Shown: positions 32,824 through 44,384 of the stretch, one piece after another
How positions within the stretch are numbered: the stretch's first letter is position 1
Layout: every line of letters starts with the position of its first letter
Assembly: GCA_033977485.1 (NCBI GenBank)
Contig: CM066993.1
Location: 29,688,001 to 29,752,000 of the forward strand
Direction: 5' to 3'
Length of the DNA: 64,000 bases
Origin: Hydrangea macrophylla
Taxonomy: Eukaryota > Streptophyta > Magnoliopsida > Cornales > Hydrangeaceae
Made by a program: the position numbers and the translations under genes
The notes under the pieces: model-generated
Seen by the model: only the letters and a program-made list of their open reading frames with translations
Told to the model about the DNA's origin: nothing
Database searches by the model: none

Positions 32824-35230
32824 CTAGTCTTGAGGGTAGCTCTTGCTCACATTTGCCCTTCTCGACCGCACTCGTGGTGGTTCTTCCTCTTCCTCCTCGT
32901 CTTCTTCAATGATGACATGACGAGAAGAAATAGAATGCCTAACTGGCTTTGGCATTGGTCTAGTAGTAGGTTAGTATGATGAGGATTCCCCTAATCGCAT
33001 CTCCAACTCTACTATATATACGCCTCTACCCAACAAAGATTTAATTGCACTGAAAAGAAAAAAAATCATTAATCAAATCAAGAAAAGGTAAAAGTGAGAA
33101 TGAGAAAACATACATGCATTCATTGATTTCATTAGCTTAAAAGAACAACTTGCACTGGTTTATAGATATGCTCGACTCACCATATTCATCTTTTCAATGT
33201 CAAACTAGGCGGAGCAAGATTGTAGGGAGTGCATAGCTAATTTAAGTTGTTAAGAAGAGGGAGAAGAAAGATAGGTTAGAAAGAGGTCGTGAAACTAGGG
33301 GCAAGGCTCAAGAATTTTACCTTGTATTCTAGCCGACGGATCCATGATCTCAAGCTAGCAACCAAACTCTGGTGTTCTTCTACATAGGGTATTAGGACGA
33401 AGCCCACATTTGAAAAAATACGTTGGAAGTCCTAAGGGATAGCCTCTGGGATGCAATTGGGAACCTCTTGATCGTCATCATCTAAGGTAGGAATGGCCCA
33501 GTCAATGATAGGGAGATCGAAAGTAGAATACCTCAAGGGTGTTCCTTTATATGAAGATCCTGTCCCTTGAACTCTAGTGCTAGAGATCCCCACTCTCCCG
33601 ATAGAAGGCACTCCCTATAACCAAAGAGATTTTAGCAAGCCGGGCAAGGAAAATAAGAAGAAGAAAAGCTAAGAAGGATTCATAACTCGACACGACCGGT
33701 ACTAGGAAAATTAGACATGAGATAGTAGACCCAAAAATCCTCATAACCCCCATCAACCACTAGTTGTGTCCCATCCACTCCCGTGAGAGCTTCCTCGACA
33801 TCGTCATCCTAGAGCTTGAGAGGAATTCTAGGAGGCATACCTACCTTAGGACCCTCTTTCCCAAGTACCAAGCGGCGGCGTAAGGGTCCGTGAATAAGAT
33901 GCGCTATTTTGATAATTGAATCACTGATGCATAGGGAGCCTTCATAGCATGAGGAATTCTAGCCTAAGGATCCCACATCACTGAGTCCCTGGTAAGACGA
34001 GTTAAGAATTCACGACATTTCCTAAGGCCTCTTGGGAATAGACTGACATTTAAATCCATAGGCTTAGGAGTGAGCATCCCAAGATACTCGAAGCTCCATA
34101 AGTGTCAAGCAAAAGAAGAAGAGAGAAGACCATTAGAGTGCTATTAGAAAAGAAGAGAAAAAGAGAGAAGAGAATAAGTGGGGTAATACCTCCCAAACCT
34201 CCAAAAACCTCCAACCGAGGGTGAGCACATCTGAGAGATTTCTCCCATTTGCTTACACAGAATAGCTAAGCTGGCACTGCCCCAATCATGTGTATGGATT
34301 CGATCGACATTAGCCAAGCTCCCTAAGATGGATAGATGAATCTGGTGCGCCCTGGTACTAAAAAGGGAACACCCTAGGATGTGCATGATAAAGGCTCGGG
34401 TAATTTGATTAGTGGTCAATTGATTGTATCTTTGAAAGGTCTTGAGACACCATGCATAGGGAACCACTCTGCTCACCACTTTAGGTGGGTATATTCCTAG
34501 GAGATTGATCACATTTTTCCTAGAAGTTTCCAATGTAGGGTCCATGATAATTGGTTCTCCCCCTACCCGAAGCCAGTAATCATGGAGAAGTCGCTCGAGG
34601 TCATGGTCATCTCCTCGAAAGGAAGATGGAAGGTGTTAGTAGAGTCCCACCACCTTTCTGCTAGACTAGATAGATGCACCAAGTTATTGGAGCTATTCAC
34701 CAGGACTTTTACAAACTCGCCGAAGTCGGCAACTTGCACCCTGGTTTTCATAACTTTCAAGAGTCTTTGGTACCATTCGTAACCATGAGTCAGGCACCCA
34801 TGTCCTTTCAAGGTTACCTCCTTTACCTTGAATGACAAGAAAGAAGAAATTGGTGAGTCAGGCATTTCCACGAACACCTTGTGTGCACAATTTGAGAATT
34901 CTTATTTTGAAAATGGTGGCTTTTGATTCTTACCCATAAGATGGAATCAACCACAAGAAAAATATATATGCATGCATTCATTATTAAGCTTCAATTTGGC
35001 AATACATTACATTTGGAAAGAATAAATTGAGTTTTGAAAGAATATTTTGAAAATATCTCTCCTTCCCTAGCCTTGAAGGATAAATGTTGATGATGATCCC
35101 TTATGAGCTGTTCAGGAGGGAAGTTGTTGGAGGAAGGCTTGTCAGAGCATCTCCCTTCCTGGACATTAAGAGGAAGAGGACCCCCACTCTCAATATTGAA
35201 ATATGAACTTGAAGAGGAGGAAGAGGACAT
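32824..35230 (-). pseudogene. Second antisense gene: plant mobile domain (PF10536-type) protein
   Basis: It begins MSSSSSSSSYFNIESGG (35230). After a likely intron comes 34877-34563 with HGYEWYQRLLKV, LAERWWDSTNTFHLPF and EEMTMTSSDFSMITGF, the diagnostic PMD motif. A one-base loss near 34564 shifts the frame into GGEPIIMDP (34560), then 34144-34545 with VVSRVVPYAWCLKTF, AFIMHILGCSLFS, HLSILGSLANVDRIHTHDWG and SASLAILCKQMGEIS. After another possible intron it resumes near 34080 with LWSFEYLGM, and has PYAAAWYLGKRVLR near 33860. It ends in an acidic-basic tail (IIEEDEEEEEEPPRVRSRRANVSK) with a TAG at 32826-32824. Stops occur in the last third. This is a different PMD branch from the DUF7745-like gene beside it. 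It may be an element gene or a captured host-type gene. Confidence 0.7.
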
Positions 35231-35451
35231 TGATGAGTTTGAGTGGTGAAATGGTGATTTGTTGGTGTTTGGAGATGATTTTGAATGAGTAAAGGTTTGA
35301 TTTTCAAGAATTTAAATGAGACTTTGATTTTGAAAAACCAAAGTGAGGATGAAAGAACTTGGATTTAGGGGGTTGATAATGGAGAGAAATGGAGCAACTT
35401 TGAGAGAAAATGAGCACAATTTGAAATAGGTAGCAAATGAGGAACAATAGG

Positions 35452-35535
35452 CCTAAATAGAGGCTGAGAGCTATGGTGGCTCTCTCAAAGTGTCGTGCGG
35501 CGCTCTCCTAGTGCCACCATGGCACTCAGCCTATT
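35452..35535 (-). promoter_or_regulatory. Putative promoter of the PMD gene
   Basis: On the minus strand, GGCTGAGTGCCATGGTGGC and GAGAGCGCCGCACGAC-type words at 35535-35465 precede a TATA-like CTATTTAGG (35460-35452), about 220 bp upstream of the first ATG. The same word family is at 32403-32495 and in the Tat LTR at 54853-54953. Confidence 0.45.
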
Positions 35536-35690
35536 TTTTCTAGATTTTTGCATTTGAGCCCCTGTAATGCCCCGTTTGGTCCCCTGATCCAATTTTGGCT
35601 CTGATTTGATTCTTTTGATGCATTTTTGATCAATTTTTTATGATGTTGAGTGCTTGAAAACATTAATCAAATACAATGTTGCATGCATAT
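35536..35690. other. Element E sequence up to the C insertion
   Basis: No gene. It ends in the target copy CATAT (35686-35690); element E resumes at 53027. Confidence 0.6.
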
Positions 35691-36958
35691 TGATCTAGTC
35701 AGAATCAAGATAAAAAGTATACTTTACTTTTCTAAGAATTTGTAGTGTAAAAGTAAAGGTCGAACCCACAGAGATTGAATTACTAAAACACTTTAATTTT
35801 AAAACCTAAATCTAGTTAATTAAAAAAATGGTTTTGATTGAGATTTTAATTAAACTAAGAACACCGAAAATAAATCTAAATTATGAAAGTAATTAAAAGT
35901 TGTTGTAAACGATATTTGAAGTGAGCCTAGGATTGCAAATCCACCACTAGCTTCATAATAAGGGTATTCATGCATTCAATTAGCTTATTACATTGGATAA
36001 TGGGGAATCGTAGCTACAAACCCAATTTCTCCGTCAAGAAGATAACTATGATTCAAGCACCAACATAATTCATCTTCGGTTAGTACGGATTCGTCTTTCC
36101 TAGGCATGAACTATTTGGCTACCTGATATCACAATTCAATTAAGCACCATTACATGTAAATAATCCATACAAGCACAGCAAATATAGATCATTGAGCACA
36201 TCACATTCAAAATAGATCTAAGACAAGAATAGATTTTGAAAGCAATGATTTAATCAATAGAAGTACAATTTTATTTATAAATATCCTCTAAACATGTAAT
36301 CATCATCCATGCATAATAAAACTAAAAGAAAAACATAAATAACACCCTATTACTTTGCTAGGGTTTCATTGAAACCCTAGATCTAGGTTTAGTTGGCCAT
36401 AGAAGCGATGAACGACAAGAGGTTCATGGAGGAGGCCATGGGAATCCTTGGTCTTCTTCTTCTTCTCCTTGCTTTCCTCTCTTCAATGGCTGTGTATATT
36501 CTTGTGTATATGGGTCTATAACCCCAAAATTAAATAATAACAAAGTATATATAGAGTTTGGAATAAGTTTTGGAAGCTTTCCTAACCCGAAATGCACTAA
36601 AACTGCTATATTTTACAGTCTAAACGTGATTAGGCAGTTTCGTTTGCACAGGACTCTTCAGTATAGTGAAATATGAAACTTTGATTTTTACGTAGGTCGC
36701 GCGAGCATGATATTGGGAGGTCGCACGAGTGGGTCGCGCGAGCGATTTCTTGACTTCTGTGCGAGCGGGCCGCTCGCACAATGGGCCTTTTTTAGCTTCT
36801 TTTCTTCTACTTTTTCACCATGTTTAGCCTGGATTACTTGATTTCTTCCAAAACCTATCAGAAAATAGAAAATGATGTAAAAAAAAACAAAAACAGGATA
36901 AAAAGTACTAACAAATGTGAATTAAGGCGTATAATTAGGACTTGTTCACTCCCGATCA
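35691..36958 (-). mobile_element. 3' LTR of element C
   Basis: 1268 bp, starting TGATCGGGAG on the minus strand (36958) and ending TAGATCA. It contains the TATA box CTATATATA at 36554-36546. The GC-rich island at about 36695-36790 has GGTCGCGCGAGC, GGTCGCACGAG and GCGAGCGGCCCGCTCGC; it is longer than in the 5' LTR by one block. Confidence 0.9.
36695..36790 (-). repeat. GCGCGAGC-type palindromic word cluster in element C 3' LTR
   Basis: Words TCGCGCGAGC, TCGCACGAG and GCGAGCGGGCCGCTCGC within 100 bp of A+T-rich LTR, upstream of the TATA box. The matching cluster in the 5' LTR is 52796-52845, shorter. Related words recur inside C at 39190-39412. Confidence 0.75.
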
Positions 36959-36974
36959 TACCCCCAAACCTACA
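36959..36974 (-). other. Polypurine tract of element C
   Basis: GTAGGTTTGGGGGTA on the minus strand directly before the 3' LTR. It is preceded by TTGCTCAAGGACTAGCAAAA, the Athila-typical lead-in to the polypurine tract. Confidence 0.8.
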
Positions 36975-39431
36975 TTTTGCTAGTCCTTGAGCAAAACTAA
37001 AATAAAAACTAAACTACTAATAAAATACTACTCCATTGTCGCATGGATCGTGATTGTATTTAGCGTATGCAACAAGCCTTTTAAACCTCTAGGTGTCCCT
37101 AGTCGGACGGGTGAAGTCTCATGAGGGTTCTCATCAACAAGTTACCCACAACCATCTTTATTTCATTATATATTTAAAAAGTTTTATTATAAATGAAAAA
37201 CATAACACTTAATACTCCTTATTATATAACAATGATTAGAAATAAAATAACGAACAAGAAGAAACGTAATCAAACGTTCACCAACATCATGAAAAACAAT
37301 CTTAAATACAAGGATCGTATAAATCAATAGAGTTTCTCATAAAATTGCACGTGTGTGACGTGGTAGTCAAATGAACATGCGCATGTCATGAACTTGGAAT
37401 ATAACTCAGATAACCATCCAACTATGCTTCGACTACGAATCTCACCTTGTTAATTACACTCTCAAATGGAAACACTCAGAAACATGTGTAATTTCTCTAA
37501 TATATGGGAGCAAAGGAAATATATTTTCAAAATGAGACACTCACATATGACTCGAAAAAGATGCATGACACGAAAGAACAGTAGTCTCATGGATAGGACG
37601 CCAATAGTCAAGAAAAACTACTCGTTACCATGCTTTAATCCCCCTCCCATCATTTACATATCCAAATCATGTTTTCTAGGATCAAATAGGACTTTTCACA
37701 GGTTGTAACATGGCTCAGGTAATGCAAAAGAATATAACGGATTCATCAAGTAGTTTCAAAATGGCGTTGCAAGGCATGTTCGATTTCTTTCATTCTCTAC
37801 TAACTTTCATCTTTTCTTTCTTTTTTTTCATTACATTCTCCTTCAACCTCTTTTTTTCTTACCTTTATTTTCTTCTTTTTTTCTTCTTCCAACCTTATTC
37901 TTTTCCTTTTTGTTGCTTTTGAAACAAATGTTCATTGAATACCAAGGCAACTAGCCCAAACATCATCTTATTTTCTTCTTCTTCTTCTCAATCAACACAT
38001 CGCCTTATCAACACTAAAAGTTGACGAATCTTTCAGTGGTGAACTCCAAATTGGTGCAAAAAAAAAAGATAATGGTGATTAAAGAAAAAGGGCATTTTAA
38101 CGGCTCAAAGGGGCGAACTAAGGAAATTTTATTTTTCGGTCGGTGGTAAACAAAGAAGGCCTACCATCACTTCCTATGGTTATATGGTTCTTCAATGTTT
38201 ATGACGGAAGATTATTTAGCATGGTAACAAATATTTTAACTTGACTATCAACCAAAACAAGAATAATGAGACTAGACAACGAGTTAATGTGCGATTTCAA
38301 TGAAATTCGACAAACAAAAATGTATGTATAACCCTTTACAAAGAAAAGATAAGCTCAAAAGCTCACTGGGTCTAGTCTCCACCATGTGTTATCTAGAAAT
38401 CTGAATCATATTATAGTTCACATCAGACATGTATTCAAGCGACTACGTGCAGTGCATAGCTTTGTCTGCAAATCTATGATGTAAAACTATAATTCGAACG
38501 ATACATATCCTAAACGTTGCATCATGACTTCAGCAAATGTTTAACCACATCTTTCCTTGTTTACCATTCTATAACAATCCAAGTTATCTAACAAGAAGTA
38601 TCAAGTTAATATTGCAATAATGTAGGCAACATCAATTTTTTTGAAAATTGGTGCATAATGCATACCCCCAAACTTAAACCATTCATTGTCCCCAATGAAA
38701 TAATAAAACAAAATAAAGGAGAGAGTACAGATGGAAGGAACGATATTATCTCAATCTCGGCAATCACAAACCAAGTGAATATAAATGAATATGGCATTAA
38801 AGTTCAAACATGCTCCAAGTGGAGACACTAATCACCTGTCAATACTTGATAAAAGAAAGTAAACAACAAAAGAAAAATGATAGCTAATATATATATATAT
38901 ATATATATGAAATATAGACCGTGGTGTATTATTATTATTATTTTTTTAATTTAATAATTTTTAATTAAAATTTTTTATTTAAATTTTGTTTTTTTATTTT
39001 GTTTTTTTTATGAAACTAAACTATAATCAAACGGCTAAATGAAAATTAAACAAGCATAAACGAAACTATGAAAACAAAGAAGGAATCGATCTAAAAGGAT
39101 CTAAGGGAACAAAACAGAAAAGATAAAAACAACTAACCAGGTTTTGGGAGAAAGAAGGTGAAAGAACAGAGAGAAAAATCACAAAAATTCCCCCTCGTGC
39201 GAGCGGGCCGCATGAGTCCCTTCGCGAGGAAAAGCTGAGGCTTGATTTAAAGTTTCTAAAGAAAAATTCTCTAAGGCAAAAGCTCGCGCGAGCGGGCCAC
39301 TCAGGCGTACCCCTCGCGCGCGCAATTCATGGCGCGATCAAAAGCTGAGAACATATATAAAAACTTTGAAAAATTTCTGCCAAAGGTAATATCTCGCGCG
39401 AGCGACCTGTTTTTTCCTCACTTTTTTTTCA
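36975..39431 (-). other. 3' untranslated region of element C, part right before the polypurine tract
   Basis: Non-coding 2.5 kb. It holds a second polypurine-like GTTTAAGTTTGGGGGTATGC at about 38661-38683 with the lead-in GGGGACAATGAATG, a (TA)n run at 38888-38909, poly-T/A stretches near 38930-39010, and GC-rich words at 39190-39412. A phenylalanine-rich ORF at 37710-37922 is a poly-pyrimidine artefact. Confidence 0.7.
39190..39412 (-). repeat. GCGCGAGC-type words in the element C internal region
   Basis: CTCGTGCGAGCGGGCCGCATGAG, CTCGCGCGAGCGGGCCACTC, CCTCGCGCGCGCAATTC and CTCGCGCGAGCGACC are spaced about 50-80 bp. The same words form the island of the C LTRs, more than 2 kb away. Confidence 0.7.
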
Positions 39432-39970
39432 ATTGTTTATAACACCCGTAATTGTGTTATTGCTTTTGCATTTCATTGTCATGCATGATAATGTGATGTG
39501 GCGTGTCTTATGAGACATGTTGGAGTGAGTTTTGACTCACGAGTTGATTTGGGTGTCTGTGTTAGAGAACCCTCTGAGACTGGGATTGATTGAGCGTTTG
39601 TTGTTGTGAAGTCTCTCCGAGTATGAGACGGTCACTGTGGAACATTTTAAATGTTTATCTAAAAATAAATGTTTACCTGTGTATTTCAATATCTGTATTA
39701 ATTTCTGTTTTAGAATTTATATCTGTTGCTAGTTTTAGTATCCTGGTGAGAACGAATTAACACGCTATTAATTTGGTAGGCTAATTAGCAACTTCGGAAA
39801 CGTCATGTAGCAATTCGCGTTTTAGCGACCAAACGAAACTTAGTAGAAAACTTTTATAATTTTGAAGTTTCACTCGTAAAGCTATGAATAAGCTGTATAG
39901 AAAGTTTCAGAGACTAATTAGGAGTTTGGAAACTCATGGGGGAGGTAAACGTAATTCCCGAGAGTTTTGC

Positions 39971-39980
39971 CTATATATAG
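39971..39980 (+). promoter_or_regulatory. TATA box of element D 5' LTR
   Basis: CTATATATAG, repeated at 46910-46919 in the 3' LTR and on the minus strand near 61507-61514 in element H. Confidence 0.65.
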
Positions 39981-41136
39981 ATAGAGATGGTTGAGATATT
40001 TTTCATAAGTCTTAACCTAAATTCAAGAAAGGAGGCAATAGGGAGATTTTGGGAGCTTAGAGCTTTGCGACGCCAAACGACGACCTTCCGTCAGTTTATT
40101 TTCTCCTAGATTTCATATTCGAGATCCTCGAGGTAAGAGCTTCGTTTTGATATATATTAGGACTTGTTTGGCCAAGTTTTTCGAAAAGTCTTTTTCTAGA
40201 ATTTTTCATAAAAGTTGATAAATGGAATTTTGATTCATAGGAATTGTACTAGATAGACTTCTGCACGTTCTTTGTGCACGGGTTTTCTTGAGATTTAATT
40301 ATAAGAGCGTAAATCGGAGGTGAGTGATTCAACTATGTTTTTGGAATGATTTCTTGACATGTATTCATGTTTTGTGTGAATAGCATGTATTAATTCTTAG
40401 AGATATATTGTGTAGTTCATATTGGGCGTTTATATTGATAAGTAGGCCCAATAGCAAGATGAAATGTTTTGATTTCCGTGAGCATGGTGATATGTATTTG
40501 AGCATGTTAAGTTGCTTATGTGGGTCAGAAGGAGCACGTGGTCACTGTGCCATTTTGTGGAGCCGATATAGGCATTAAGGTTGCACGATTGAAGAGAAGA
40601 ATCGTGGGTCTTACCCTTTCGCGTGGACTTATTGGCGAGGAGTCGCGGATTGGGAATATGGACGGGCACGTGAGTCTCCGGCAACTAGTATGAATTGTAG
40701 AGATGTGAATGCGGACATGTTTATCATTCATGTGCATATGTTGTGTTATTCACTAAGCGTTAGCTTAAACAAATCAAAATATGTGTGGTTATTCAAATAA
40801 CCATTTCAGGTGTAAATGCTGGCGAGGAATCGCAGAAGTGAGCACGTGGGTTGGGATTTCTTTTAGAAGGCAATTTGAACGTTAATCTTGTAGTTTTGAG
40901 ACAATAGGAATGTTGTAATAAGAATTTTTATGGTTTCTAGTTATGTTTAACTTGGTATGTTAGAACGAATCTAAACTGTTGTAATAGTTAGTAACATGCT
41001 GTAACTGTACTTCGATAATATGTTAATACAGTTAGGATTGCTTTGGAGTACTTTTGGAAGTGTGTGTTTGATCGCCGTTTGAATTCAAAAGCTTTTAAAC
41101 TTAAAAAACTCTGCAGAATGAGAAGCTGCCATAAAT

Positions 41137-41426
41137 CAGTCGACTGGTTGAGAAAACAGTCGACTAGAGCGTCTATTTTCAGCAACTCACTGCACCTTTT
41201 ATTTGAGGATCAGTCGACTGGGTCCTCGACACAGTCGACTGGATCATGTTTTCAATTAAGATATTTTGTTCAGGCTGGACTTCAGTCGACCGGACCGTAT
41301 CAGTCGACTGAAAATTTGAAGCCCCAGTCGACTGGGTGTAGAAAGCAGTCGACTGGATGGTGTTTTAAAACCCAACTTTCTGCTGGACCAAGATCAGTCG
41401 ACTGGGTCTGAGGATCAGTCGACTGG
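41137..41426 (+). repeat. Interspersed array of ten CAGTCGACTGG words (5' LTR of D)
   Basis: Copies start at 41137, 41157, 41211, 41232, 41283, 41301, 41325, 41346, 41395 and 41416, with at most one or two changes each. Core AGTCGACT is a perfect palindrome. Spacing alternates short (18-24 nt) and long (about 40-54 nt). The sequence between copies is not repeated. Confidence 0.95.
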
Positions 41427-41571
41427 AAGAATAGTTTTCAAAATGACTTATTTTATTCCGCTGCGTGTGTTCTTCAAACTAATTTTTGGGAACGTTAATG
41501 AATTGGTTTAGCCTCGGTGGCGTGCCATGGGCTCCGGTTCAGCTATTGTGGGACTGGGCTATGACATTTAG

Positions 41572-41588
41572 TGGTATCAGAGCATAAG
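41572..41588 (+). other. Primer binding site of element D
   Basis: TGGTATCAGAGCATAAG, 5 nt after the LTR end. The first 12 nt equal the complement of the 3' end of plant initiator tRNA-Met. Confidence 0.9.
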
Positions 41589-41795
41589 TTTAGAGCCTTG
41601 GGAACGAGTGACGTTATATATGCTGAGTGACATCGAGTGGAGTGTGTAATTGAGAAGATAATGGTTATCGTTGTAGAAATGCTTCATGTGTTAGCATTTG
41701 TTGATTGTGATGAACTGTGCACATATATCTATATTGTGGCATAGCATGCATGGTCATTATGCATTGAACTCAACAGGGGAAATATTTGAAACGTT

Positions 41796-42869
41796 ATGGC
41801 TGATCCACCAAGAGAATTGTCACCGCATTCGCGGATGGACCAAATAGTGAATATGGTGGGAAATTTCATACAAGCGGTAAGTGAAAGAGAACAAAGGAAC
41901 GTTCAGCCTTCACTGGTACCGCGACCTCCACACACAATCGTGGAACAGTTTCATAAGCGAAAACCGACCTTGTATTATGGACAAGTTGACATAGACTTGG
42001 CTGATCATTGGATGATGGACATGGAAAGACATTTTTGTCAGGTAATATGTACCGATGAGGAGAAAATTTTATGCGCATCCGATACGTTGATGGACGAAGC
42101 ATTGGATTGGTGGAACAACGTGCTTGAACAAGGGAAGCCGACCACGTGGGAAACATTTAAGGAAGAATTCAACAAACGTTTCTTTCCGCAATCTGCTTAT
42201 ACTCAGAAACGTCAAGAGTTTGTGAGTTTGGTTCAGGGAGATATGACCGTGGGTGAGTATGTTTCTCTTTTCAATGCCTTGTTACGATTTGGGAAAACTA
42301 CCGTTCCGACTGATAGGGATAAAGCTCGTAAGTTTGAGGAAGGGCTTAGAGAGAATATCCGTGGCCGTGTGGACATGTTGCAACACCCGACCATTTCCCT
42401 CGTTGAGGAAGCCGCTCGTATTGCTGAGAAAAGTGTCGACAGATATCGACAGGGACAACAAGGGAAGAGAGCAAATGACAGTCGGGGTAAGAGTCAAGGG
42501 AATGCGAAGAAACCGTTTACGCAAGGTTCGGGATCATATTTGAGTAACCAAGGAGGGAGTACGTTCATGGGGGACTCGAGATCGTTGTGTCCAACATGTA
42601 ACCAACGACACAGAGGAACTTGCTACCAATTGAGCACCTATTACCTTTGCAAGCAGTTAGGACACATATCCCAAAATTGTCCTTTGAATGCAAACTCGAC
42701 CACACCAAATATCTTTCCGAATATGAAGAGCTACAACCCAGAAACGAGAGGAAAATGTTTTGAGTGTGGACAACCGGGACACATAGCAAAGAACTGTCCG
42801 AGTAAGAGACAACCGGGAATGAGTACCGGGGCATCGAGTGTGCCAAGCAGATCAAGGGTAGAACCTTGA
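41796..42869 (+). pseudogene. Gag of element D
   Basis: 357 codons from ATG 41796 (MADPPRELSPHSRMDQI). The retrotransposon gag core runs at about residues 45-200 (PTLYYGQVDIDLADHWMMDM, EALDWWNNVLEQG, TWETFKEEFNKRFFPQ, FEEGLRENIRGRVDM). One intact CCHC zinc knuckle is near residues 316-330 (CFECGQPGHIAKNC), and a second is damaged at its first Cys (YLCKQLGHISQNC). The TGA at 42867-42869 is in the middle of the gag-pol frame; a CGA-to-TGA change would explain it. Gag builds the particle and packages RNA. Confidence 0.9.
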
Positions 42870-43292
42870 GTAGATAAAGGGAAAGGAGTCGCGCAACAAC
42901 AAGGACGATACTTCCAGCTCAGGCCGGGGAATACGGTTGATACCGTCGTATCAGGTATTCTTCCTGTTTGTTCGTATCCTGCACGTATACTTATGGATTC
43001 TGGTTCAACGCATTCATTTGTATCACGTGATTTTGTTAAGCATTTAACTGTTAAGTCAGAACCGCTAGGATATGACTTGTGTGTATCATTGCCTAGTAGT
43101 GAACCGCTAGTTACTTCTTCGATATTCAAGTCATGTGAGATCAAGATAGGTGATAAAGTTTTGAGCGTTGATTTGATTCTGTTGACGGTGAATTACTTTG
43201 ATGTTATCTTGGGTATGGATTGGTTGTCGGTTAATCAAGCCAAAATCGATTGTGAACAGAAACGGGTTAGTTTCTATCCGTCAGGACGATAA
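42870..43292 (+). pseudogene. Protease of element D
   Basis: In the same frame as gag. The active site is ARILMDSGSTHSFVSRDF (Asp-Ser-Gly), and the second signature is NYFDVILGMDWLSVN, as in Tekay retropepsins. It ends at a TAA at 43290-43292, which a CAA-to-TAA change would explain, because the frame continues directly into RT. It cleaves the polyprotein. Confidence 0.85.
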
Positions 43293-44384
43293 GAGTTTAC
43301 TTTTCAGGGTAAGGGAGTAATCGTACCGCCGTACTTGATATCTGCGATCCAAGCAAGAAAGATGTTGAAGAAGGGTTGTTCGGGTTTCTTATGTTCAATT
43401 GTCGACACGCGAGTTCTTGGACGACTAATAGAAGACATTTTAGTAGTTCGAGAATTTCCAGATGTTTTTCCCGATGAGTTACCCGACGTATTGATTGAAA
43501 GAGAACTTGAGTTCACAATAGAAGTAGTACCAGGGTCACAACCGGTATCTAAAGCGCCGTACCGAATGGCACCGATAGAGTTGAAAGAATTGAAGGTTCA
43601 GTTACAAGAACTACTTAAGAAGGGTTTTATTCGACCAAGTGTTTCACCGTGGGGAGCTCCAATCTTGTTTGTGAAAAAGAAAGATGGAACAATGCGTATG
43701 TGCATCGACTACCGAGAGTTAAATAAGTTGACCGTCAAGGATAAGTATCCGTTACCGCGAATAGATGACTTGTTTGATCAGTTACAAGGGGCTCAGGTAT
43801 TTTCGAAGATTGACTTGAGATCCGGTTACCCTCAGTTGAAAGTCAAAGAGAAAGATGTTGAGAAGACAGCTTTCAGGACTCGCTATGGTCACTTTGAATT
43901 TTTGGTTATGCCATTTGGAGTGACTAATGCACCAGCTGCTTTCATGGACTTGATGAACCGTGTTTTCAAGGATTATTTATATGAGGTCGTTATTGTGTTC
44001 ATAGATGACATCCTAATCTACTCCAAAAGCATTGAAGATCATGAGTATCATTTGCGATTAGCTTTACAACGATTGCGTGAAAAGAGATTGTTTGGGAAAT
44101 TGAAGAAGTATGAGTTTTGGTTGACAGAGATTGCGTTTCTTGGACATATAGTGTCGGGGAGAGGAATTTCAGTGGATCCTCAAAAGATAGAAGCAGTTAC
44201 CAATTGGGTGAGACCGACGAATGTGACAGATATCCAAAGTTTTCTAGGATTAGCTGGGTATTATCGGAGATTTGTAAAAGACTTTTCGCGTATAGCAATG
44301 CCGATGACACAGTTAATGAGGAAAGATATTGCTTTTGTTTGGAGTCCAGAATGTGAAGAAAGTTTCCAAGAGTTGAAGGGTTGA
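43293..44384 (+). pseudogene. Reverse transcriptase of element D
   Basis: An open frame of 350 codons with the full [74 protein letters not shown], the catalytic [21 protein letters not shown], and the RT-RNase H connection [20 protein letters not shown]. The changes are few (usual SGYHQ reads SGYPQ). It stops at a TGA at 44382-44384 after EELKG; a single transition accounts for it. Confidence 0.9.

Larger units (their letters stand above)
39437..41566 (+). mobile_element. 5' LTR of element D
   Basis: 2130 bp, TTATAACACCC to CTATGACA. TATA box CTATATATAG at 39971-39980. It has ten copies of a CAGTCGACTGG-like word at 41137-41426, downstream of the TATA box, so in the transcribed R/U5 leader. 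Confidence 0.95.

Noticed and set aside
32824..35230. PMD gene as an active host gene
   Set aside because: Stops and a frameshift, position inside a retroelement and promoter words shared with the element argue against a working host gene, although capture of a host-type gene is not excluded.
37710..37922. 70-codon phenylalanine-rich ORF
   Set aside because: Poly-pyrimidine stretch in the non-coding 3' region of element C on the opposite strand.
38888..38909. (TA)n run as a possible origin or scaffold attachment site
   Set aside because: A short common microsatellite; nothing else supports such a role.
41043..41411. 122-codon ORF rich in QSTG repeats
   Set aside because: It is the translation of the CAGTCGACTGG array inside an LTR; other frames and LTR copies do not keep it.
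41137..41426. Array of short palindromic repeats with unique spacers, CRISPR-like at first sight
   Set aside because: The repeat is 11 nt, spacing is irregular (18-54 nt), it lies in plant LTRs with several independent copies, and there are no cas genes. It is not a CRISPR array.
42253..43144. Several ORFs of 80-140 codons overlapping D gag in other frames
   Set aside because: Shadows of the gag-pol frame; they have no known motifs and no start context.
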